A DNA stretch of 64,000 bases from Cherax quadricarinatus (lineage: Eukaryota > Arthropoda > Malacostraca > Decapoda > Parastacidae), in the NCBI RefSeq assembly GCF_038502225.1, contig NW_027195363.1:130001-194000 (forward strand), read 5' to 3'. The stretch's first letter is position 1. Every line of letters starts with the position of its first letter. The position numbers were made by a program, and so were the translations under genes. Under the pieces are notes generated by a model, which was given only the letters and a program-made list of their open reading frames with translations, did not search any database and was not told the DNA's origin. Below, one piece after another: positions 43,201-55,984 of this stretch.

Positions 43201-46200
43201 AGTATAACTACTGGTGGAAGTACTGGTGGTGGAATAACTACTGGTGGAAGTATAACTACTGGTGGAAGTATAACTACTGGAAGTATAACTACTGGAAGGT
43301 GGAAGTATAACTACTGGTGGAAGTATAACTACTGAAGTGGAAGTATAACTACTGGTGGAAGTATAACTACTGGTGGAAGTATAACTACTGGTGGAAGTAT
43401 AACTACTGGTGGAAGTATAACTACTGGTGGAAGTATAACTACTGGTGGAAGTATAACTACTGGTGGAAGTATAACTACTGGTGGAAGTATAACTACTGGT
43501 GGAAGTATAACTACTGGTGGAAGTATAACTACTGGTGGAAGTGGAAGTATAACTACTGGACTACTGGTGGAAGTATAACTACTGGTGGAAGTATAACTAC
43601 TGGTGGAAGTATAACTACTGGTGGAAGTATAACTACTGGTGGAAGTATAACTACTGGTGGAAGTATAACTACTGGTGGAAGTATAACTACTGGTGTATAA
43701 CTAGTATAACTACTGGTGGAAGTATAACTACTGGTGGAAGTATAACTACTGGTGGAAGTATAACTACTGGTGGAAGTATAACTACTGGTGGAAGTATAAC
43801 TACTGGTGGAAGTATAACTACTGGTGGAAGTATAACTACTGGTGGAAGGGGAAGTAACTACTGGTGGAAGTATAACTACTGAAGTGGAAGTATAACTACT
43901 GGTGGAAGTATAACTACTGGACGAAGAATAACTCCTGGACGAATTACTACTCCTGGAAGTATAACTACTGATGGAAGTATAACTACTGGTGGAAGTATAA
44001 GTAGTGGTGGACGTATCACTACTGGTGGAAGTATAACTACTGGTGGAAGTATAACTACTGGTGGAAGTATAACTACTGGTGGAAGTATAACTACTGGTGG
44101 AAGGATGACTACTAGTGGAAGTATAACTACTGGAAGTATAACTACTGGTGGAATTATGACTACTGGTGGAAGGATAACTACTAGTGGAAGTAAAACTACT
44201 GGTGGAAGGATAACTACGAGTGGAAGTACAACTACTGGAAGTATAACTACTGATGGAAGTATAACTACTGGTGGAAGTATAACTAGTGGAGGAAGTATAA
44301 CTACTGGTGGAAGTATAACTACTTGTGGAAGAATAACTACTGGTGGAAGGATAACTACTGGTGGAATTATGACTACTGGTGGAAGCATAACTACTGTTGG
44401 AAGTATAACTACTGGTGGAAGTATCACTACTGGTGGAAGGATAACTACTGGTGGAAGTAAAACTACTGGAAGTATAAGTACTGGTGGAAGTATAACTACT
44501 GGAAGTACAACTACTGGAAGTATAACTACTGGGTGGAAGTATAACTACTGGTGGAAGTATAACTACTGAAGTGGAAGTATAACTACTGGTGGAAGTATAA
44601 CTACTGGTGGAAGTGGAATAACTACTGGTGGAAGTATAACTACTGGTGGAAGTATAACTACTGGTGGAAGTATAACTACTGGTGGAAGTATAACTACTGG
44701 TGGAAGTATAACTACTGGTGGAACTGGTGGAAGGATAACTACTCGTGGAAGTATAACTACTTGTGGAAGTATAACTACTGGTGGAAGTATAACTACTGGT
44801 GGAAGTATCACTACTGGTGGAAGTATAACTACTGGTGGAAGTATAACTACTGGTGGAAGGATAACTACTGGTGGAAGTATGACTACTGGTGGAAGTATAA
44901 CTACTGGTGGAAGTATAACTACTGGTGGAAGTATAACTACTGGTGGAACGTATAACTACTGGTGGAAGGATAACTACTGGTGGAAGTATAACTACTGGTG
45001 GAAGGATAACTACTACTGGTGGAAGTATAACTACTGGTGGAAGTATAACTACTGGTGGAAGTATAACTACTGGTGGAAGTATAACTACTGGAAGGTGGAA
45101 GAATAACTACTGGTGGAAGAATAACTACTTGAAGTATTACTACTGGTGGAAGTATGACTACTGGTGGAAATATAAATACTGGTGGAAGTATAAGTACTGG
45201 TGGAAGTATAACTACTGGTGGAAGTATAAGTACTGGTGGAAGTATAACTACTGGTGGAAGTATAAGTACTGGTGGAAGTATAACTACTGGTGGAAGTATG
45301 ACTACTGGTGGAAGTATAACTACTGGTGGAAGTATAACTACTGGTGGAAGTATAACTACTGGTGGAAGTATAACTACTGGTGAACGTATAACTACTGGTG
45401 GAAGGATAACTACTGGTGGAAGGATAACTACTGGTGGAAGGATAACTACTGGTGGAAGGATAACTACTGGAAGTATAACAACTGGTGGGATAACTAGTGG
45501 AAGTATAACTACTGGTGGAAGTATAACTACTGGTGGTATAACTACTGGTGGAAGTATAACTACTGGTGGAAGTATAACTACTGAAGTGGAAGTATAACTA
45601 CTGGTGGAAGTATAACTACTGGTGGAAGTATAACTACTGGTGGAAGTATAACTACTGGTGGAAGTATAACTACTGTGGAAGTATAACTACTGGAAGTATA
45701 ACTACTGGTGGAAGTATACTGGTGGAACTATAACTGGTGGAAGTATAACTACTGAAGTATAACTGGAAGTATAACTATAACTACTGGTGGAAGTATAACT
45801 ACTGGTGGAAGTATAACTACTGGTGGAAGTATAACTACTGGTGGAAGTATAACTACTGGTGGAAGTATAACTACTGGTGGAAGTATAACTACTGGTGGAA
45901 GTATAACTACTGGTGGAAGTATAACTACTGGTGGAAGTATAACTACTGGTGGAAGTATAACTACTGGTGGAAGTATAACTACTGGTGGAAGTATAACTAC
46001 TGGAAGTGGAAGTGGAAGTATAACTACTGGTGGAAGTATAACTACTGGTGGAAGTATAACTACTGGTGGAAGTATAACTAGTATAACTACTGGTGGAAGT
46101 GGAAGTATAACTACTGGTGGAAGGAATAACTACTGGTGGAAGTATAACTACTGGTGGAAGTATAACTACTGGTGGAAGTATAACTACTGGTATAACTACT

Positions 46201-49200
46201 GGTGGAAGTATAACTACTGGTGGAAGTATAACTACTGGTGGAAGTATAACTACTGGTGGAAGTATAACTACTGGTGGAAGTATAACTACTGGTGGAAGTA
46301 TAACTACTGGTGGAAGTATAACTACTGGTGGAAGTATAACTACTGGTGGAAGTATAACTACTGGTGGAAGTATAACTACTGGTGGAAGTATAACTACTGG
46401 TGGAAGTATAACTACTGGTGGAAGTATAACTGGTGGAAGTATAACTACTGGTGGAAGTATAACTACTGGTGGAAGTATAACTACTGGTCGAAGTATAACT
46501 ACTGGTGGAAGTATAACTACTGGTGGAAGTATAACTACTGGTGGAAGTATAACTACTACTACTGGTGGAAGTATAACTACTGGAAGTATAACTACTGGTG
46601 GAAGTATAACTACTGGTGGAAGTATAACTACTGGTGGAAGTATAAAGTATACTGGTGGAAAGATAACTACTGGTGGAAGTATAACTACTGGTGGAAGTAT
46701 AACTACTGGTGGAAGGATAACTACTGGTGGAAGTATAACTACTTGTGGAAGTATAACTACTGGTGGAAGTATAACTACTGGTGGAAGTATAACTTCTAGT
46801 TGAAGATAACTACTGGTGGAAGTATAACTACTAGTGGAAGTATGGCTACTGGTGGAGGTATAACTACTGGTGGAAGGATAGCTACTGGTGGAAGTATAAC
46901 TACTGGGGAAAGTATAAGTACTAGTGGAAGGATAACTACTGCTGGGAGTATAACTACTTGTGGAAGGATAACTACTGGTGGAAGTATAACTACTGGTGGA
47001 AGTATAACTACTGGTGGAAGTATAACTACTGGAAGGATAACTACTGGTGGAAGTGTAACTACTGGAAGTATAACTACTGGTAGAAAGATAACTACAGGTG
47101 GAAGCATAACTACTGGTTAAAGGATAACTACTGGTGGAAGTATAAGTACTGGTGGAAGTATAACTACTGGTGGAAGTATAACTACTGGTGGAAATATAAC
47201 TACTGGCGGAAGTATAAGTTCTGGAAGTATAACTACTGGTGGAAGTAACTACTGGTGGAAGTATAACTACTGGTGGAAGTATAAGTACTGGTGGAAGTAT
47301 AACTACTGGTGGAAGTATAACTACTGGTGGAAATATAACTACTGGCGGAAGTATAAGTTCTGGTGGAAGTATAAGTTCTGGTGGAAGTATAAGTACTGGT
47401 GGAAGTATAAGTACTGGTGGAAATATAAATACTGGTGGAAGTATAAGTACTGGTGGAAGTATAACTACTGGTGGAAGTATAAGTACTGGTGGAAGTATAA
47501 CTACTGGTGGAAGTATAAGTACTGGTGGAAGTATAACTACTGGTGGAAGTATAAGTACTGGTGGAAGTATAACTACTGGTGGAAGTATAACTACTGGTGG
47601 AAATATAACTACTGGCGGAAGTATAAGTTCTGGTGGAAGTATAAGTTCTGGTGGAAGTATAACTACTGGTGGAAGTATAACTACTGGTGGAAGTATAACT
47701 ACTGGTGGAAGTATAACTACTGGTGGAAGTATAACTACTGGTGGAAGTATAACTACTGGTGGAAGGTATAACTAAGTATAACTACTGGTGGAAGTATAAC
47801 TACTGGTGGAAGTATAACTACTGGTGGAAGTATAACTACTGGTGGAAGTATAACTACTGGTGGAAGTATAACTACTGGTGGAAGTATAACTACTGGTGGA
47901 AGTGGAATAACTACTGGTGGAAGTATAACTACTGGTGGAAGTATAACTACTGGTGGAAGTATAACTACTGGTGGAAGACTACTGGTATAACTACTGGTGG
48001 AAGTATAACTACTGGTGGAAGTATAACTACTGGTGGAAGTATAACTACTGGTGGAAGTATAACTACTGGTGGAAGTATAACTACTGGTGGAAGTATAACT
48101 ACTGGTGGAAGTATAACTACTGGTGGAAGTATAACTACTGGTGGAAGTATGACTACTGGTGGAAGGATGACTACTGGTGGAAGTATAACTACTGGAAGTA
48201 TAACTACTGGTGAAAGTGTAACTACTGGTGGAAGGATAACTACTGGTGGAAGTATAAGTATTGGTGGAAGGATAACTCCTGGTGGAAGTACGGCTACTGG
48301 TGGAGGTATAACTACTGGTGGAAGTATAACTACTGGTGGAAGTATAACTACTGGTGGAAGGATAACTACTAGTGGAAGTATAACTACTGGAAGTATAACT
48401 ACTGGTGGAAGTATGGCTATTGGTGGAAGTGTAACTACTGGTGGAAGGATAGCTACTTGTGGAAGTATAACTACTGGTGGAAGTATAACTACTGGTGGAA
48501 GTATAACTACTGGTGGAAGTATAACAACTGGTGGAAGGATAACTACTTGTGGAAGTATAACTACTGGAAGTATAACTACTGGTGGAAGTATAACTACTGG
48601 AAGTATAACTACTGGTGGAAGTATAACTACTGGTGGAAGTATAACTACTGAAGTGGAAGTATAACTACTGGTGGAAGTATAACTACTGGTGGAAGGATAA
48701 CTACTGGTGGAAGTATTACTACTGGTGGTATAACTACTGGTGGAAGTATAAGTACTGGTGGAAGTATAACTACTGGTGGAAGTATAACTACTGGTGGAAA
48801 TATAACTACTGGCGGAAGTATAAGTTCTGGTGGAAGTATAAGTTCTGGTGGAAGTATAAGTACTGGTGGAAGTATAAGTACTGGTGGAAGTATAAGTACT
48901 GGTGGAAGTATAACTACTGGTGGAAGTATAACTACTGGTGGAAATATAACTACTGGCGGAAGTATAAGTTCTGGTGGAAGTATAAGTTCTGGTGGAAGTA
49001 TAAGTACTGGTGGAAGTATAAGTACTGGTGGAAGTATAAGTACTGGTGGAAGTATAACTACTGGTGGAAGTATAACTACTGGTGGAAGTATAACTACTGG
49101 TGGAATAATAACTACTGGTGGAAGTATAACTACTGGTGGAAGTATAACTACTGGTGGAAGTATAACTACTGGTGGAAGTATAACTACTGGTGGAAGTATA

Positions 49201-51441
49201 ACTACTGGTGGAAGTATAACTACTGGTGGAAGGATAACTACTGGTACTGGTAACTACTGGTGGAAGTATAACTACTGGGTGGAAGTATAACTACTGGTGG
49301 AAGTATAACTACTGGTGGAAGTATAACTACTGGTGGAAGTATAACTACTGGTGGAAGTATAACTACTGGTGGAAGTATAACTACTGGTGGAAGTATAACT
49401 ACTGGTGGAAGTATAACTACTGGTGGAAGTATAACTACTGGTGGAAGTATAACTACTGGTGGAAGTATAACTACTGGTGGAAGTATAACTACTGGTGGAA
49501 GTATAACTACTGGTGGAAGTATAACTACTGGTGGAAGTATAACTACTGGTGGAAGTAAAACTACTGGTGGAAGTATAACTACTGGTGGAAGTATAACTAC
49601 TGGTGGAAGTATAACTACTGGTGGAAGTATAACTACTGGTGGAAGTATAACTACTGGTGGAAGTATAACTACTGGTGGAAGTATAACTACTGGTGGAAGT
49701 ATAACTACTGGTGGAAGTATAACTACTGGAAGGTGGAAGTATAACTACTGGTGGAAGTATAACTACTGGTGGAAGTATAACTACTGGTGGGAGTCTAACT
49801 ACTGGTGGAAGTATAACTACTGGTGGAAGTATAACTACTGGTGGGAGTATAACTACTGGTGGAAGTATAACTACTGGAAGTGGTATAACTAAGTATAACT
49901 ACTGGTGGAGGTATAACTACTGGTGGAAGTATAACTACTGGTGGAAGTATAACTACTGGTGGAAGTATAACAACTGGTGGAAGTATAACTACTGGTGGAA
50001 GTATAACTACTGGTGGAAGTATAACTACTGGTGGACGTATTACTACTGGTGGAAGTATAACTACTGGTGGAAGTATAACTACTGGTGGAAGTATAACTAC
50101 TGAAGTGGAAGTATAACTACTGGTGGAAGTATAACTACTGGTGGAAGTATAACTACTGGTGGAAGTATAACTACTGGTGGAAGTATAACTACTGGTGGAA
50201 GTATAACTACTGGTGGAAGTATAACTACTGGTGGAAGTATAACTACTGGTGGAAGTATAACTACTGGTGGAAGTATAACTACTGGTGTATAACTACTGAG
50301 TGGAAGGAAGGATAACTACTAGTGGAAGTATAACTACTGGAAGTATAACTAGTGGTGGAAGTATAACTACTGATGGAAGTATAACTACTGGAAGTATAAC
50401 TACTGGAAGTATAACTACTGGAAGTATAACTACTGATAGAAGTATAACTACCGATGGAAGTATAACTACTGGTGGAAGTATGACTACTGGAAGTATGACT
50501 ACTGGAAGTATAACTACTGGTGGAAGTATAACTACTGGTGGAAGTATGACTACTGGTGGAAGTATTACTGGTGGAAGTATGACTACTGGAAGTATAACTA
50601 CTGATGGAAGTATAACTACTGGTGGAAGTATGACTACTGGAGGAAGTATAACTACTGGTGGAAGTATAACTACTGGTGGAAGTATGACTACTGGTGGAAG
50701 TATTACTGGTGGAAGTATGACTACTGGAAGTATAACTACTGATGGAAGTATAACTACTGGTGGAAGTATAACTACTGGTGAAAGTATGACTACTAGAAGT
50801 ATAACTACTGGTGGAAGTATAATTACTGGTGGAAGTATAATTACTGGTGGAAGTATAATTACTGGAAGTATAACTACTGGTTGAAGGATAACTACTGGTG
50901 GAAGGATTACTGGTAGTATAACTACTGGTGGAAGGATAACTACTGGAAGTATAACTACTGGTGGAAGTATAAGTACTGGTGGAAGTATAACTACTGGTGG
51001 AAGTATAACTACTGGTGGAAATATAACTACTGGCGGAAGTATAAGTTCTGGTGGAAGTATAAGTTCTGGTGGAAGTATAAGTACTGGTGGAAGTATAAGT
51101 ACTGGTGGAAGTATACTACTACTGGTGGAAGTATAACTACTGGTGGAAGTATAACTACTGGTGGAAGTATAACTACTGGTGGAAGTATAACTACTGGTGG
51201 AAGTATAACTATAACTACTGGTGGAAGTGGAATAACTACTGGCGGAAGTATAAGTTCTGGTGGAAGTATAAGTTCTGGTGGAAGTATAAGTACTGGTGGA
51301 AGTATAAGTACTGGTGGAAGTATAAGTACTGGTGGAAGTATAAGTACTGGTTGATGTATAACTACTTGTGGAAGGATAACTACTGGTGGAAGTATAACTA
51401 CTGGTGGAAGTATAACTACTGGAAGTATAACTACTGGAGTG
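40247..51441 (+). repeat. 18-bp satellite array, 11.2 kb, about 620 copies
   Basis: Unit GGTGGAAGTATAACTACT, mostly perfect. Variants include AAGTATAAGTACT, AAGTATAAGTTCT, GGCGGAAG, GATGGAAG, GGAAGGATAAC and partial units. Local higher-order order is visible: a 36-bp alternation of AAC/AAG units (40540-40680, 45180-45290, 47440-47580), and a block starting GGAAATATAACTACTGGCGG then AAGTATAAGTTCT twice (47326, 47596, 48793, 48937, 51014); 48793 and 48937 are 144 bp (8 units) apart. The junction ACTACTGAAGTGGAAGTATA recurs at least six times (43330, 43880, 44567, 45580, 48648, 50100). Frames reading GGSITT, WKYNYW or, on minus, VVILPP are by-products. Confidence 0.97.
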
Positions 51442-51443
51442 TA

Positions 51444-51740
51444 TTAACAGCAGAGTGAGGGGTGATAACAGCAGAGCGAATGTATTAACAGCAGAGTGAG
51501 GGGGGTGATGACAGTGTGAAGATGATGACAGTATAGGGATGGTGACGAGTATATAGTGATGGCAGTATATAGTGATGGCAATATAGTGATGTTCATGACA
51601 GCACAGTGATGACAGTATAGTGATGGTGATGACAGTGATGCTGACAGCATAATGATGGTGATCACAGTATAGGGTGATAACAACAGTGACAGTGATGACA
51701 TGGAACTGACAGTGATGACATCAGAATGACAGTGATGACA
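51444..51740. repeat. GATGACAGT-rich degenerate tandem repeat
   Basis: Two copies of 'TTAACAGCAGAGTGAGGGG' (51443, 51486), then irregular GATGACAGTATAGTGATGG-like units with TATAGTGATGGCA doubled near 51550. It bridges the 18-bp satellite and module M copy 5. Confidence 0.75.
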
Positions 51741-52110
51741 GCACTACTGGTATTACATCTTAAACAGTGTCTTATAACCGACGATCTTCCTATATTCGTA
51801 TACATTTGCTGTCAGCATTAATTTTAGGATCACTGGGAGGCTGGACTCTGTCGTAACATAAACTGTAACATTGTACTAAATTATTCCTTAATTCCAATGT
51901 CTCAGTGTTATAATTACTTCTTTCAAAATATACAAACACCAAATGAGGAAAATAACAGATCTCGGAATCAATGCAGGCATTAAAAAGTTCTTTTAAAAAG
52001 GAAGCTTAATACATCTAGATAATGAACTCGACAAGGTGACCCTGACAACACCAGCTGTCGCCTTCACTGTTAGTATATCATCTCCACGTCTGATGATGGC
52101 CTGGTTAATG
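51741..52110 (+). repeat. Module M, copy 5
   Basis: Diverged copy. Carries the 'AATTTTAGGATCACTGGGAGG' zone, 'ATGAACTCGACAAGGTGACC', 'CTGACAACACCAGCTGTCG' and 'GCCTGGTTAATGAAGG', shared with the copies at 19746, 27100 (inverted), 22436 and 53430. Confidence 0.65.
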
Positions 52111-52430
52111 AAGGTCTGGAAACCCATATATGGCCATATATATCTCCACGTCTGGTGATGGCCAGTTGGTTGATATACCTCCACGTCTGGTGATGTCCAG
52201 TTGGTTGATATACCTTGGATGGCCAGTTGGTTGATATATCTCCATATACCTCCACGTCTGATGATGGCCAGTGATGGCCATGGTTGATATACCTCCATAT
52301 ATGGCCAGTTGGTTGATATACCTCCACGTCTGATGATGGCCAGTTGCTTTATATACTTCCACGTCTGATGATGGCCAGTTGGTTGATATACCTCCACGTC
52401 TGATGATGGCCAGTTGCTTGATCCATGATG
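52076..52430. repeat. 35-bp minisatellite inside module M copy 5, about 9 units
   Basis: Unit contains CCTCCACGTCTGATGATGG then CCAGTTGGTTGATATA. Some units are shortened or fused. In copies 3 and 6 of module M the same spot holds a single, diverged version (CTCCACGTCATTCGCTGGCC at 22950; CCCACGTCAGGTGGTGACC at 53969). Confidence 0.9.
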
Positions 52431-53429
52431 ATATTACTGTAATTCAGCTTTATATTGCGAGTTACCACATTATTATTATAATAAAAAAGAAGCGCTAAAC
52501 CACAAGGGTAGGAGTTACCACTACTTCTCACTACTTATTTCAATCTTTACTCATAAGCATCTGCTTCAATCTTTCCTGTCATTGCATCAGTTTCTTTGTT
52601 TCTGTTTCTTTTGATTTTCATTTTCATAGCTGTGTCATGGTGGACAATTTGGATATGGTTCAGCAGCTCTGATATAAGTAGGTCAAGGCATTGACTTAAG
52701 CCGGTGGGAGAATTGGACCTGCCTCGCATGGGCCAGTAGGCTTGCTGCAGTGTTCCTTCTTATGTTTTTATGAGTGTAGGATTAACTCATACCACGGTAT
52801 CAAATTTTCCTTGGTCGTTATTGCTCCCCCTGAATGGGGCCCAGCGTTTATAATGTATATAATGTTCATTTGATGTACATTGTCTTCCTCACAATTATAT
52901 ATTGCCAATATTATCATTAAGAGCTAAAATGAAAATATCTTGTTTTATATAATTATTTGACTTTGTTATATTAGTTATGTATGTAGGTAGGATATAACAC
53001 ACTACACTTCTTACTGTGCTCGCTATTGAAGAGATGTGATTGGCTGTCTGCGGTCGCAAACTGCCTTTCTAACTACCGCTCATTTGTTTGTGATAGGCCG
53101 TACCTTGCACCATTACTGGAGCACCATGGGCGAGTCACTTTTCACCACCTTGTGCTCGCATCAGGTGAGTCGAGAAAACTCTCTTCACAGCTGGTCATCG
53201 CTCGACCAACATCTCTCTCCATCTCTCCAGCATCTGTCTCCTCTCCAGCATCTATCTCCTCTCCAGCATCTCCCTCCATCTCTCCGGGGAGCACATCTCT
53301 CCTTTGTCTGTTTGTTCGTTATTTAGACTGTTTTGGCAAAGTATGGTTTCGCTGGTGAGTCGATGCATACTTCTTGTAACTGTTCACAGACGTTTTTCTG
53401 AGGCTGTGTGTCATTATGATACTAAGATG
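52431..53429. other. Mixed dispersed fragments and unassigned sequence
   Basis: Contains the 'AAGAAGCGCTAAACCACAAG' dispersed motif (52487; also at 21694), a CR1-like 3' tail (separate entry), AT-rich DNA, and at 53210-53285 a short TCTCCAGCATCTATC-type tandem. Frames of about 100 codons around 53030-53350 show no recognised domain and biased Ser/Pro content; not called. Confidence 0.4.
52640..52772 (+). mobile_element. CR1-like retrotransposon 3'-end fragment
   Basis: Includes 'GGACCTGCCTCGCATGGGCC' and 'CTGCAGTGTTCCTTCTTATG', the same 3' end seen on the damaged copy at 17757-17800. Inferred to be the tail of the family at 57100-60236, whose own 3' end is missing. Confidence 0.6.
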
Positions 53430-54060
53430 TAAGAACCAATGAAATTTAAGGAGAATGTATAGTGAACAACAAGTCAAGGTGAAGAGAGACTTACAGGTCA
53501 AAGTCAACTAGGGAGTTTTATGGTGAACTGAAGGTGAAGTAACCAATCAAGAATACTGGAAAACCAAAATATGATAGAAAATTAAAAACAAAGCAGTATA
53601 AACGATAATGAAAATAATATTAGTAATAATAATAATAACAATATGGCAAAAATCTAATAATTATCACTCACAGGATCCTGGATACCGACACCAGTAGTAA
53701 AAGGTTCAACTATGACTATTTCTTCCTTACATAATGCTTCTGATTAAATATATTTCTGCAATATTTTCTTCAACAGACGTAAATGAAAAATAAGGAAACA
53801 ACGAATACTTGCGATCAATGCAGATCTCACCGATTTATAATTAATTAAAACACAGGAAGAACCGTCCAGTCTTTGAGCTCGACCTGATGATCTTGACGTC
53901 ACAAAGGTCAACCTCACTCAGGATACGAATCTTCCTGGTTAATGAAGGTTTGAAAATTAATATATACCCCCACGTCAGGTGGTGACCAATAGACTGGCTC
54001 ATGTAAACATTTAAGATACTTCACAGGCATCACTGAGATTAACACTGAAACTGGTTCATG
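53430..54060 (+). repeat. Module M, copy 6
   Basis: Aligns with 22436-23035 throughout (landmarks listed there), with an AATAATAATA insertion at about 53615 and more A/T drift. Ends at 'ATCACTGAGATTAACACTGA'. Confidence 0.82.
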
Positions 54061-54645
54061 GTACGTGTGCGCGCATGCATGTAAATATCCGACCTTCAAA
54101 TTCAATTACGAAACACCAAAAACAGATATTATTAATTTGTTATAGTTTTCATAGAGGAGATTTCAAGATTCGCATTTGATACTCATTCATATATAATAAC
54201 ATGTACACATAACATTCGTGAACACACAAGAACAGGTACATATAACACGTAGTCATTACATTCATTTATAAATAATAACATGTTACATATAACACACAGT
54301 CTTCCACTAGTGACTCAAATGTGTCCATCTTTATATATTTACACATTTCATAAAGAATGTCGCTCACAAATACATTAAATTGCTAAATAAGTTAAAAAAA
54401 ATTGTTCTCAGAATAAATTCATAGTGTAACATAAAAGGAATTCCAAAATTGTAATTAATTAGCCTCTCCTCGGTGGCCGAGCTGTGTGCGAGCTTCGTCT
54501 CGTCTAGATGACCTACTGTTTTAGGCTGTCTTGGTGGGTGTAATTACTGGACGCAGTTTTCTGTGTGTCCCCTCCAGTAATTTCACCCCCAGGACAGTCT
54601 CTACCGTAGATCAGCTAGATAATACCAAGTTTCTACCCAGTAAAG
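54061..54645. other. AT-rich sequence with an imperfect hairpin
   Basis: 54061-54470 holds nothing recognised. At 54526-54603 the arms GTGGGTGTAATTACTGGA and its approximate complement (TCCAGTAATTTCACCCCC) flank a short loop. Just upstream, GGTGGCCGAGCTG looks like a Leu/Ser-type tRNA A box, so the unit may be a tRNA-derived repeat; no B box was found. Confidence 0.45.
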
Positions 54646-55850
54646 TCACTGGGGGTGGCAACCGCTGACTCTGGGGAAGTGGGGAAGGGAGTCCATCTGA
54701 GGTGGCACAAGTGGACTCCTGGAGACACTGATCTGGGGAAGGCACTGACCTAACTCGCTGACCTTAGGTAAGTGGGGAAGGGAAGACATCCGGGAGCGAA
54801 CGGATGGATTCCTAGATACATGAACCTGGGGAAAGCATGAATACATGCAGTTGAGGCTGACCTTGGGAAAGTGTAGAAAGGAAGACATCCGGCGGTAGAC
54901 GGATCGATTCCTGGATACATGAACCTGGGGAAGGCAAGAATACCGCTGACTTTGGGGAAGTGGGGAAGGGATTCTACCTGAGGTGACACCAAATGGACTC
55001 CTGGAGACACTGATCCAGGGAAGGCACTGACCTAACTCGCTGACCTCAGGTAAGTGGGGAAGGGAAGACATCTGGGAGCGAACGGATGGATTCCTGGATA
55101 CATGAACTTGGGGAAGGTTGTTGTTGAAGCTGACCTTGGGTAAGTGGGGAAGGAGAGACATCCGGGAGCGAACGGATGGATTCCTAGATACATGAACTTG
55201 GGGAAGGTTGTTGACGCTGACCTTGGGTAAGTGGGGAAGGGGAGACATCCGGGAGCGAACGGATGGATTCCTAGATACATGAACCTTGGGAAAGCATGAA
55301 TACATGCAGTTAAGGCTGACCTTGGGAAAGTGGGGAAGGGAAGACATCCGGCGGTAAACGGATCGATTCCTGGATACATGAACCTGGGGAAGGCAAGAAT
55401 ACCGCTGACTTTGGGGAAGTGAGGAAGGGATTCCACCTGAGGTGACACCAAGTGGACTTCTGGAGACACTGATCCAGGGAAGGCACTGACCTAACTCGCT
55501 GACCTTAGGTAAGTGGGGAAGGGAAGTCATCCGGGAGCGAACGGATGGATTCCTGGATACAGGAACTTGGGGAAGGTTGTTGTTGAGGCTGACCTTGGGT
55601 AAGTGGGGAAGGGGAGACATCCGGGAGAGAACCGATGGATTCCTGGATGCAGGAACCTGGGGAAAGCGTGAATACAGTTTGGTGAGGCTGACCTTGGGGA
55701 AGTGAGGAAGGGAAAACATCCGGAGGCAGACGGATGAATTCCTGGATACATAACCCTAGGGACGGCGAGGCTGGAAGGCAGAGATGAGAGGCGAGGCTGA
55801 CCTTAGGGAAGTGAGGAAGGGGCCCACGGATGGATTCCTGGACACATGAA
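54646..55850. repeat. 86-100-bp minisatellite, about 13 units
   Basis: Each unit carries CTGACCTTGGGTAAGTGGGG, GGGAGCGAACGGATGG and 'ATTCCTGGATACATGAACC'. Unit length varies (99, 89, 94, 90 bp for successive units from 54757), and larger blocks repeat (the 'CACTGACCTAACTCGCTGAC' unit at about 54744, 55026 and 55485). The minus strand has an open stretch of about 357 codons because the units lack stops in several phases; unit lengths are not multiples of 3, so it is not a conserved protein repeat. Confidence 0.92.
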
Positions 55851-55956
55851 CCCCCGGAATGCGAGGTAGGGGGGGTGGACCTTAAAGATGAACCACTGGC
55901 CTCCACGTGGCAAGGTCTGGTAACTCAGAGATAACTCTGAGGCTGACAGTGGTCTC

Positions 55957-55984
55957 AAATTATTATTATTATTATTATTATTGT
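55957..55984. repeat. (ATT)n microsatellite
   Basis: About nine ATT units. Confidence 0.97.

Noticed and set aside
41744..50884. GGSITT, WKYNYW and VVILPP repeat proteins, some over 300 residues
   Set aside because: Products of an 18-bp satellite in frame; frames switch at every partial unit and nothing flanks them that looks like a gene.
53026..53358. Frame of 110 codons as a host exon
   Set aside because: Ser/Pro-rich from a short CTCCAGCATCT tandem; overlapping frames are equally open.
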